Below, piece after piece: positions 40,712 through 48,101 of a stretch of DNA of 64,000 bases (the first letter of the stretch is position 1; each line of letters begins with the position of its first letter). The position numbers and the translations under genes were made by a program. Below the pieces are notes generated by a model. It made no database searches, was not told the origin of the DNA, and worked only from the letters and a program-made list of their open reading frames with translations. This stretch comes from PNAI01 sp035574295 (GTDB lineage Bacteria > Pseudomonadota > Alphaproteobacteria > Rhizobiales > Xanthobacteraceae), in assembly GCA_035574295.1 (NCBI GenBank), contig DATLYX010000139.1:1-64000 (forward strand). The letters run 5' to 3'.

Positions 40712-43522
40712 ATGGCGCTGACGCGACCAAAGGGCCTGTCCGAGCCCGAACCATCTCCGCAACAGCAGACGGTGGGCGCTCCACCCGTCGCTGCCGATTC
40801 CGGCCGCGCTGCGCCCGCGCCGTCCGCCGACGCCGGCCGCGTCACCCCCATGATGGAGCAGTACATCGAGATCAAGGCCGCCAATCCCGACTGTCTTCTG
40901 TTCTACCGCATGGGCGATTTCTACGAGCTGTTCTTCGACGACGCCGAGGTCGCCTCGCGCGCGCTCGGCATCGTGCTCACCAAACGCGGCAAGCATCTCG
41001 GCCGGGACATCCCCATGTGCGGCGTGCCCATCGAGCGCGCCGACGAATACCTGCATCGCCTGATCGCGCTCGGCCATCGGGTCGCGGTCTGCGAACAGCT
41101 CGAAGACCCGGCGGAGGCGAAAAAGCGCGGTTCGAAAAGCGTCGTGCGCCGCGACGTCACCCGCCTCGTCACCCCCGGCACGCTCACCGAAGACAGCCTG
41201 CTCGACGCCAGTCGCAACAACTATCTGCTCGCCATTGCCCGCGCCCGGCCTTCCTCCTCCACTGAGACCAGCCGTTTTGCACTCGCCTGGATCGACATTT
41301 CCACCGGCGAGTTCCGTATCGCCGAATGCGACCGGCAGGGCCTTTCCGCCGCCGTCGCCCGCATCGAGCCGGGCGAGATCATCGTCTCCGACGCGCTCTA
41401 CGGCGACCCGGAGCTGGCGCCGTACCTGCGCACGCTGCCCGCCGTGACCCCGCTCGCCCGCGACATCTTCGACGGCGCAACCGCCGAGCGCCGGCTTGCC
41501 GACTATTTCGCCGTCGCCTCGACCGACGCCTTCGGCGCGCTGTCGCGCCTCGAACTTAGCGCCGCCGCCGCCTGCGTCAGCTACGTGGAGCGCACCCAGC
41601 TCGGCAAGCGCCCGCCGCTCTCCCCGCCGCAGCGCGAGGCCGCCGGCACAACGCTCGCCATCGACCCGGCGACGCGGGCGAACCTCGAGCTCGTGCGCAC
41701 GCTGTCCGGCGAGCGCCGCGGCTCGCTGCTCGCGGCCATCGACCGCACGGTAACGCCGGCCGGCGCGCGGCTGCTCGCGCAACGGCTTGCCGCGCCGCTC
41801 ACCGACCCGGCCGCCATTGCGCGCCGCCTCGATGCGGTGGAGATTTTCGTCAATGACGCCGCCACCCGCGCCGAAGTGCGCCGGCGGCTGCAGGCCGCCC
41901 CCGACATCGCCCGCGCGCTCGCGCGTCTTGTGCTCGGCCGTGGCGGCCCGCGCGACCTGGCCGCGATCCGCGACGGCATCGCGGCGGCGGCCGGCCTCTC
42001 CGTCCTGCTCGACACCCTGAAAGACCCCCCGGCCGAGCTTGCCGAAGCCGCGGCCGCGCTGCGCGCGCCCGATGAATCCATCGCGCGGGAGTTGACCGCG
42101 GCGCTCGCCGACGAGCTTCCCGCCTTCAAGCGCGACGGCGGCTTCGTACGCGCAGGCTACGCGCCGGCGCTCGACGAGGCGCGCGCCCTGCGCGACGAAT
42201 CACGCAAGGTGATCGCGCAACTGCAGGCGCGCTACGCCGCGGAGACCGGCGTACGCTCGTTAAAGATCCGGCACAACAACGTGCTCGGCTATTTCGTCGA
42301 GGTCACCGCCCAGCACGGCGACAAGCTTCTGAAGCCGCCGCTCAACGCCACTTTCATCCATCGCCAGACGCTCGCCGGCCAGGTGCGCTTCACCACCAGC
42401 GAGCTCGGCGAGCTCGAAGCCAAGATCGCCAACGCCGCCGACCGCGCCCTCGGCCTTGAGCTGGAAATTTTCGACCGCCTGGCCTCCGCCGTCACCGATG
42501 CCGGCGTCGCCATCAAGGCTGCCGCCGAGGCCCTGGCGACGCTCGACGTGGCCGCAGGCCTTGCCGCGCTCGCCGCCGAGCGCAACTACACCCGGCCGCA
42601 TGTGGATCGTTCCCTCAACTTCGTCGTGGAAGCCGGCCGGCATCCCGTGGTGGAGCAGACGCTCGCGGCGCCCTTCATCGCCAACGACTGCGACCTCTCG
42701 CCGCCACCCTCGAACAGCGGGGAGCGAAGCGAGGCCGGCCGCATCTGGCTCGTCACCGGACCCAACATGGCCGGCAAGAGCACCTTCCTGCGCCAGAACG
42801 CGCTGATCGCCGTGCTCGCGCAGATGGGCTCCTTCGTGCCCGCCAGACGCGCGAAGATCGGCGTGGTCGATCGGCTGTTCTCGCGCGTCGGCGCCGCCGA
42901 CGATCTTGCCCGCGGCCGCTCCACGTTCATGGTGGAGATGATCGAGACCGCCGCCATCTTGAACCAGGCGATCGCGCGCTCGCTCGTGATCCTCGACGAG
43001 ATCGGCCGCGGCACGGCGACCTTCGACGGCCTTTCCATCGCCTGGGCGACCATCGAACACCTGCACGAGCAGAACCGCTGCCGGGCACTGTTCGCCACCC
43101 ATTTTCACGAGCTGACCGCGCTGGCGGCCAGACTCAACCGGCTGCACAACGCCACCGTGCGGGTGAAGGAGTGGCAGGGCGACGTGGTGTTCCTGCACGA
43201 AGTTGTCGCCGGGGTCGCGGACCGCTCCTACGGCATCCAGGTGGCAAAGCTCGCCGGCCTTCCTCCAAGCGTGATCGAACGCGCCAAGCTTGTGCTCGCC
43301 GAATTGGAGGCGCAGGACCGCACCTCGCCCACGCGCCGCCTGATCGACGACCTGCCGCTGTTCTCGGCGCCTCCGCGCGCCGCCCCTGCCCCGCCGGACA
43401 ACACGCTTGCCTCCGTCATTGCCGCGCTTGCCGCGCTCAACCCGGACGAAATGTCGCCGCGCGAGGCGCTTGAGGCGCTCTACGCGCTCAAGGCGCAGGC
43501 GAACGATCACGGCCGGCGCTGA
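40712..43522 (+). CDS. mutS: DNA mismatch repair protein MutS
   Basis: A 936-aa mismatch-recognition ATPase. The mismatch-binding domain starts with TPMMEQYIEIKAANPDCLLFYRMGDFYELF, including the Phe-x-Glu (FYELF) that contacts the mispair. Connector, core and clamp domains follow. The ATPase has Walker A GPNMAGKS (683-690), LVILDEIGRGTATFDG as Walker B and signature, and THFHELTAL. The C-terminal helix-turn-helix region ends in NPDEMSPREALEALYALK. The first 45 residues are a proline/alanine-rich extension. The last 16 bases overlap the 3' end of the convergent membrane-protein gene. Confidence 0.97.
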   Translation: MALTRPKGLSEPEPSPQQQTVGAPPVAADSGRAAPAPSADAGRVTPMMEQYIEIKAANPDCLLFYRMGDFYELFFDDAEVASRALGIVLTKRGKHLGRDIPMCGVPIERADEYLHRLIALGHRVAVCEQLEDPAEAKKRGSKSVVRRDVTRLVTPGTLTEDSLLDASRNNYLLAIARARPSSSTETSRFALAWIDISTGEFRIAECDRQGLSAAVARIEPGEIIVSDALYGDPELAPYLRTLPAVTPLARDIFDGATAERRLADYFAVASTDAFGALSRLELSAAAACVSYVERTQLGKRPPLSPPQREAAGTTLAIDPATRANLELVRTLSGERRGSLLAAIDRTVTPAGARLLAQRLAAPLTDPAAIARRLDAVEIFVNDAATRAEVRRRLQAAPDIARALARLVLGRGGPRDLAAIRDGIAAAAGLSVLLDTLKDPPAELAEAAAALRAPDESIARELTAALADELPAFKRDGGFVRAGYAPALDEARALRDESRKVIAQLQARYAAETGVRSLKIRHNNVLGYFVEVTAQHGDKLLKPPLNATFIHRQTLAGQVRFTTSELGELEAKIANAADRALGLELEIFDRLASAVTDAGVAIKAAAEALATLDVAAGLAALAAERNYTRPHVDRSLNFVVEAGRHPVVEQTLAAPFIANDCDLSPPPSNSGERSEAGRIWLVTGPNMAGKSTFLRQNALIAVLAQMGSFVPARRAKIGVVDRLFSRVGAADDLARGRSTFMVEMIETAAILNQAIARSLVILDEIGRGTATFDGLSIAWATIEHLHEQNRCRALFATHFHELTALAARLNRLHNATVRVKEWQGDVVFLHEVVAGVADRSYGIQVAKLAGLPPSVIERAKLVLAELEAQDRTSPTRRLIDDLPLFSAPPRAAPAPPDNTLASVIAALAALNPDEMSPREALEALYALKAQANDHGRR

Positions 43523-44322
43523 GCCGCGGTGCTGGCGCCGCTGCGCCGCCTCAGGCGCCATAACCCGAAGTTCCACGCAACGGAGGTCGCCAGCGCAAGG
43601 CTCAATCCCGCCGCCGTCCCGAGCGGGACCGTCGCAAGGTGCAGGACGAACAGCGCAACGCTCAAGCCGACCAGCGCCCAGAGCGTATTGCTGATCAGCG
43701 CCGCCGTGGCCGGCCCGCCGACGCGCGGCTGGAAGATCAGCATCAGGCACGTCAGCACGATCGGAAAGATGGCGAGCAGCCCGGTCAACGTCGGGCCGAC
43801 ACGGTTGCTCAGGCCGACGACAGCGGCGACCAGCAACGCCACCATCACCGCTCGCAGCGGCACGTCGTACCAGCGCCGTGCGACCGGCGGCATCGGCGCG
43901 TGGCGATAGCGTTCAGCAAGGGCGACACAGACCGCGAACACCGCCAGATTGACCGCCGCAAGCGCGGGAAAAGCCCATTCGACCCTGCGCATCAGGAGGG
44001 CGATTGCAAGCCAAGTCGCGAGCGCGCCGGCAACGCTCACGCCCATGCTCCGCCGCTGCGCCAGCGCCGCATAGATCACCGCGAACACGCCGGTCGCTGT
44101 GTGCGCGGCGATGCTGCCGAGCGCGCTCTGCGCAATGAATGCGGCGTCGTGGTTGAGCGCGAGGAAGAAATAGGCCGGCGCCGCCGCGATCGGCAGTGTC
44201 GCGATCAGCGCACCGACCACCGGCCCCGCCCGCTCCGTCACCATCGCTGCGCCGACGACGAAGCCGGCGGTGACGGCCATCTTGAGGATCAGCGAAAGCC
44301 AGAAGACGAAATCGGGAAGCAT
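43507..44322 (-). CDS. Hypothetical multi-pass membrane protein
   Basis: A 271-aa integral membrane protein with eight or so hydrophobic segments spread over its whole length and a basic C-terminus (LWRLRRRSGASTAAQRRP). The N-terminal FVVGAAMVTERAGPVVGALIATLPIAAAPAYFFL block and a similar later block GPTLTGLLAIFPIVLTCLM look like an internal duplication. I do not recognise a named family. Coding character is good. Its 3' end overlaps mutS tail to tail. Confidence 0.75.
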   Translation of the reverse strand: MLPDFVFWLSLILKMAVTAGFVVGAAMVTERAGPVVGALIATLPIAAAPAYFFLALNHDAAFIAQSALGSIAAHTATGVFAVIYAALAQRRSMGVSVAGALATWLAIALLMRRVEWAFPALAAVNLAVFAVCVALAERYRHAPMPPVARRWYDVPLRAVMVALLVAAVVGLSNRVGPTLTGLLAIFPIVLTCLMLIFQPRVGGPATAALISNTLWALVGLSVALFVLHLATVPLGTAAGLSLALATSVAWNFGLWRLRRRSGASTAAQRRP

Positions 44323-44338
44323 TTTAAAAACGCCATTG

Positions 44339-44467
44339 CCGTCATCCTGAGGTGCGAACCAAGCGACACGCGCAGTGTGTCGCCTGCCGAGCCTCGAAGG
44401 ATGACGGCCGAGGCTGAGTCCGTCACTCTTCGAGGGCCGCCTCCGCCGGCCGCGTCAGGGTGACGAC
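44339..44467. repeat. Paired inverted-repeat element (BIME-like), copy 3
   Basis: Module one runs from CCGTCATCCTGAGGTGCGAA to CCTCGAAGGATGACGG (44339-44407), with a nested GCGACAC/GTGTCGC stem. Module two runs from CCGTCACTCTTCGAGG to GCGTCAGGGTGACGA (44420-44467) in the opposite sense. The order matches copy 1 at 18.4 kb. It fills the gap between the membrane-protein and OsmC genes. Confidence 0.85.
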
Positions 44468-44482
44468 ACCACAGACCGACTA

Positions 44483-44992
44483 TCACACCCGGCTCAGCCC
44501 GATATTCACCGGCGGCCCGCTGCGGATGGTCTGATAGACCACGCAATAACGCTCGGTGAGTTTCAGCAACTGGTCGAGCTTGTCCTGCGGCGCGTCGGTG
44601 TCGAGCTCGAACCGCAGCCGGATTTCGCGGAACCCCACCGGCGCGTCCTTCGCCACGCCGAGTGTCCCGCGAAAATCGAGATCGCCCTCCGCCGCCACCG
44701 TGCCGGATTTGATCGGGATCGCGAGCGCGGTCGCCACCGCCTTCAACGTCACGCCCGCGCAGGCGACCAGCGCCTCAAGCAGCATGTCGCCAGAGCACAG
44801 TTCAAGCCCCGAGCCGCCCGTCGCCGGATGCAGCCCCGCCACCGCCAGCGCCCGCCCAGTCTCCACTTTGCACGCGATCTTGGCGTCGTCGAGCGTGCCG
44901 CGCGCTTTTAGCGTGATCAGCGCCGCGCCGGGCTCGCTCCTGTAGCGTTCTTTCAGCGGCGCCTGCAGCGCGCGCAGTTCGGCAGCGTCCAT
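44483..44992 (-). CDS. OsmC-family peroxidase-like protein
   Basis: A 169-aa OsmC/Ohr-fold protein. Reactive cysteines are expected at LVACAGVTLKAVA on the long helix and at TERYCVVYQTI near the C-terminus, the two-cysteine layout of thiol-dependent hydroperoxide reductases. The ELCSGDMLLEALVACAG segment is typical of the YhfA/OsmC group. ATG 44992 has GGGAG upstream. No OhrR-type regulator is adjacent. Confidence 0.88.
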   Translation of the reverse strand: MDAAELRALQAPLKERYRSEPGAALITLKARGTLDDAKIACKVETGRALAVAGLHPATGGSGLELCSGDMLLEALVACAGVTLKAVATALAIPIKSGTVAAEGDLDFRGTLGVAKDAPVGFREIRLRFELDTDAPQDKLDQLLKLTERYCVVYQTIRSGPPVNIGLSRV

Positions 44993-45124
44993 GACCTTAC
45001 TCCCTGCTCTTAAATAGCGTCTCGCGAGCGCAACCCGACGGTTCCGTAACATAGCGCGGTGCATCAGCCTGCTCGACCGCCGGGAAGGCGCGGCAGCGAC
45101 AATATTGAAACGCCTGACCTACCA

Positions 45125-45910
45125 CTACAGTGCGGCACTGGCCTCCGCCCTGCATTCAGGCATGTCATTGGCAGCAGCGCGATCAAGGGAACGATCAAGG
45201 GCGGCCAGTACCCGTCGTTTGGCAAAATCGAACGCCGCCGACTGCCGGTCGCGCGGCCGCGACAAGTCGATCTCGATCTGGTCGGCGATTTGTCCCGGTC
45301 GCGGCCGCATAACCACGATCCGGTCAGCCAACACGATCGCCTCGTCGACATCGTGCGTCACATGCACCAGCGTCGGCTTCTGGTCCGCCCACAGATCCAG
45401 CAGATGGTCTTGCAAATCGATGCGCGTGAACGCATCGAGCGCCGAGAACGGCTCGTCCAGGAGCAACACTTGGGGCTGCGTCACTAACGCCCGTGCGATT
45501 GCCACCCGCTGTGCCTGTCCGCCAGAAAGCTCGCGTGGCCACACCCGCGCCTTGTCGCTCAACCCAACGCGGTCGAGCGCCCGCGCAACGCGCGCGTTGC
45601 GTTCCTCCTTCGGCCGGTCGCTGAGCCCGAAACCGACGTTATCGGCAACGGTGAGCCAAGGCAGCAGCCGCGGCTCCTGGAAAATGATGCCGATTTTCTC
45701 ATGCGGCCCGGTAATCCCCTCGTCGTCGAGCAGCACCGCGCCCTCCGTCGGCCGGTCGAGCCCGCAGATCGCGCGCAACAGCGTTGACTTCCCGCAGCCC
45801 GAGCCGCCCACAACCGCCACGATCTCGCCCAGCTCCACATCGAGCGAGACGCCGTCGAGCGCGCGCACCCCGCTCGGATAGGTTTTCCCCACGTGCTTGA
45901 GCACCAGCAT
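45125..45910 (-). CDS. ssuB: Nitrate/sulfonate-type ABC transporter ATPase (SsuB/TauB-like)
   Basis: A 261-aa ATPase with Walker A GGSGCGKST, the Q-loop in IIFQEPRLLPWLTV, signature ELSGGQAQRVAIARAL, Walker B VLLLDEPFSALD and H-loop VHVTHDVDEA. The EPRLLPW and DEPFSALD wording is typical of the NitT/TauT/SsuB group. Its ATG overlaps the permease stop as TGATG, so it is the third gene of the ssuA-ssuC-ssuB-like operon. Confidence 0.9.
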   Translation of the reverse strand: MLVLKHVGKTYPSGVRALDGVSLDVELGEIVAVVGGSGCGKSTLLRAICGLDRPTEGAVLLDDEGITGPHEKIGIIFQEPRLLPWLTVADNVGFGLSDRPKEERNARVARALDRVGLSDKARVWPRELSGGQAQRVAIARALVTQPQVLLLDEPFSALDAFTRIDLQDHLLDLWADQKPTLVHVTHDVDEAIVLADRIVVMRPRPGQIADQIEIDLSRPRDRQSAAFDFAKRRVLAALDRSLDRAAANDMPECRAEASAAL

Positions 45911-46746
45911 CAGCGCTCCTCTTCTTGCACAAAGGCGTCCTGCCAGCGCAGGAACGGCGCCGAAACCGCCGCAACTAGCCAATCCGTGGTCTTGCCGAGG
46001 ATCGCGAAGGCGACGATGGCGGCAACGATCTGCGCCGGCTTGCCGAGCTGTTGACCGTCGATCAGGAGATAGCCAAGCCCCTCCGACGCGCCGAGCAGTT
46101 CGGCGGCGACCACGAACATCCAGCCCAATCCGAGCCCCGCGCGCACCGCAATCACATAGGCCGGAAGCACCGCGGGCAGAAGTATGCGTCGCACCATCGC
46201 CGCATCGGACAGGCGGAACACGCGCCCGACCTCGACCAGCTTGCGGTCTACCGCAAGGATCGCGCCCATCACTCCGAGATAAACCGGAAAAAACACGCCG
46301 ACCGAAATCAGCGTGATTTTCGATCCTTCGAAAATTCCGAACCAAAGGATGAACAAGGGCACCCACGCGACCGACGGAATCGAGCGCAACGCCTGCAGTG
46401 TCGGATCGAACAACCGCCGCGTCAGCGCAGAATATCCGTTAACGGCGCCGAGCAGCGTGCCTGCACTCACCCCGATGGCAAAACCCGCCGCAACGCGCGC
46501 GCAGGTGGCCCAGGCGTGCCGCTGCAATTCGCCTGCGCTTGCCAGTTCCCCGAACATCTTGAGGATGACCGACGGCGCCGGCACCAGCCGGCCGCTCGAA
46601 AGCCCGGCCCACACCGCGAGTTCCCAAGCCAGCGCCGCTGCCGTCGGCAATGCAAGGCCGAGCAGCGGGCGCAAGGCGCGCGCAGTGCGTTCGCGCTTCA
46701 TTTCAGCGCCGGCGGAGCGTGCCGCCCGATAGGTCAAGACCGACAT
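45910..46746 (-). CDS. ssuC: Sulfonate-type ABC transporter permease (SsuC-like)
   Basis: A 278-aa inner-membrane permease with about six membrane helices, matching the BPD_transp_1 fold. Typical segments are PAPSVILKMFGELASAGELQRH, LRSIPSVAWVPLFILWFGI and the coupling loop ILLPAVLPAYVIAVRAGLGLGWMFVVAAELLG. The start is uncertain: ATG 46746 is used, and ATG 46701 is an alternative. It lies 55 bp after the binding-protein gene. Confidence 0.9.
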   Translation of the reverse strand: MSVLTYRAARSAGAEMKRERTARALRPLLGLALPTAAALAWELAVWAGLSSGRLVPAPSVILKMFGELASAGELQRHAWATCARVAAGFAIGVSAGTLLGAVNGYSALTRRLFDPTLQALRSIPSVAWVPLFILWFGIFEGSKITLISVGVFFPVYLGVMGAILAVDRKLVEVGRVFRLSDAAMVRRILLPAVLPAYVIAVRAGLGLGWMFVVAAELLGASEGLGYLLIDGQQLGKPAQIVAAIVAFAILGKTTDWLVAAVSAPFLRWQDAFVQEEER

Positions 46747-46801
46747 GACACCACGCGATTGCCGAGGTGGACAAAGACGAGGGATCGCCCCGCCCGCACG
46801 A

Positions 46802-47767
46802 TCAATTGGTCGGCAACACGCTGGCGTCGATCAGCGCATCGATCGTCGCCGGCACGTTGACGTTCGCTGGCACGACGCCCGCCTGTTGCAGCGCGACCCC
46901 CGCCGCCAGGATCGACTCGCGCTGCGGCGCGCCGATCTTGCTATGGGTAAGTTCAGTGCGTTCCTTGAGCTGCTTGTCCACCACCGCCTCGGGCAGCTTG
47001 GTGACGGCGATGAACACCCGCTTCACCTCGCCGTAATTGGCCAGCGAATATTTGCGCGCCTGTTCGTAGGCCGCGAGCACCCGCCGCACCAGATCCGGAT
47101 GCATTTTGAGGAACTCCTCGCGCACGTTGAGCACGCCCCAGGTGTTGGCGGCGGCATTGCGATAGAACAGTCGGGCGCCGTCCTCGATTTCGGCCTGCGC
47201 CATCATCGGATCGAGGCCGGCCCAGGCCTGCACGTCGCCGCGAATAAGCGCGGTCTTGCCGTCCGGATGCTGCAGCAGGACCGGCGTGATGTCCTTTTCG
47301 GTCAGCTTCACGCTCTGCAAGGCACGCACGAGAAAGATGTGCGGGTCGGTGCCGCGCGTCACCGCCACGCGCTTGCCTTTTAAGTCCTCGATTTTGGTGA
47401 TGGGGGAGTTTTTGGTGGTGACGAGCGCCGTCCATTCCGGACGCGAGAACACATAGACGGCTTTGATGGAATTGCCGTTGATCCGCCCCACCAGGGCCGC
47501 GGCCCCGGCGGTGGAGCCGAAGTCAAGCGAGCCGGCGTTGAGAAATTCCAGCGCCTTGTTGGAGCCGAGCGTCTGCACCCAGCGGATGCTGGTGCCGTCC
47601 TTGGCGAACTCCTGTTCCAGGAATCCCTTGTCTTTGAGCACCATGGACACCGGGTTGTAGGTGGCCCAATCGATGCGGATTTCCTTGACCTGAGCGGCGG
47701 TGCTCTTTGGCGCAAGTGCCGCAAGCGCGGCCAGGATCAAAATGCGGCAACGAGAGAGTTCGGTCAC
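46802..47767 (-). CDS. ssuA: Aliphatic sulfonate-type substrate-binding protein (SsuA-like)
   Basis: A 321-aa periplasmic binding protein of the SsuA/THI5 fold. The GTG start at 47767 is chosen because GGAGG sits upstream and it yields a clean signal peptide (ILILAALAALAPKSTAAQ). The mature IRIDWATYNPVSMVLKDKGF and GSLDFGSTAGAAALVGRING stretches are typical of SsuA, which binds alkanesulfonates. An ssuD monooxygenase is not present, so the true ligand might be a taurine-like or another organic sulfur compound. It is the first gene of the operon. Confidence 0.88.
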   Translation of the reverse strand: MTELSRCRILILAALAALAPKSTAAQVKEIRIDWATYNPVSMVLKDKGFLEQEFAKDGTSIRWVQTLGSNKALEFLNAGSLDFGSTAGAAALVGRINGNSIKAVYVFSRPEWTALVTTKNSPITKIEDLKGKRVAVTRGTDPHIFLVRALQSVKLTEKDITPVLLQHPDGKTALIRGDVQAWAGLDPMMAQAEIEDGARLFYRNAAANTWGVLNVREEFLKMHPDLVRRVLAAYEQARKYSLANYGEVKRVFIAVTKLPEAVVDKQLKERTELTHSKIGAPQRESILAAGVALQQAGVVPANVNVPATIDALIDASVLPTN

Positions 47768-47883
47768 AGTTACCTCCAGGCAGTAAATCTTCCTTCGCGC
47801 CTCTGCCAAGGCGCGCTGTCGTAGAGATGTCGAAGGCGGGATTGGCCCGCCCGTCAGCTTCCTTGGACGGGGCGGACCCCGAC

Positions 47884-47907
47884 CGCTTTAGCTGCACTTC
47901 TAAAGCG
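47884..47907. promoter_or_regulatory. Inverted repeat CGCTTTAG...CTAAAGCG upstream of ssuA/glnD
   Basis: Perfect eight-base arms around an eight-base loop, CTGCACTT, in the 334-bp divergent gap between the ssu operon and glnD. It lies 117 bp from the ssuA start. It may be an operator of the sulfur regulon or of glnD. Confidence 0.4.
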
Positions 47908-47959
47908 CCCGCAAGCTGTTCGCTCAAATCAGCGCTGCGCAGCTATCCTTGGCCGTAAG

Positions 47960-47988
47960 TCGTTGTGAGTCAATGCGATAATTATAAT
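47960..47988 (+). promoter_or_regulatory. Candidate sigma-70 promoter for glnD
   Basis: TCGTTG and a perfect TATAAT (47983-47988) are 17 bases apart in an AT-rich patch. The predicted transcript would start near 47995. The -35 element is weak. Confidence 0.35.
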
Positions 47989-48101
47989 TTTGTCGAAGCC
48001 GAAATTGGCATGCGCTTCCCTCGAACGCGCGCCAGGCAGTGAAGTTTTATTTTTTCTGTGCGTGCCAGGCGGTGACAGACCGCGCGCGCTCCATTATCTC
48101 G

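Noticed and set aside
42700..42740. Short Ser/Pro/Glu-rich stretch before the MutS Walker A as an inserted repeat
   Set aside because: This loop is variable in length and sequence in MutS proteins, and the reading frame and ATPase motifs are normal.
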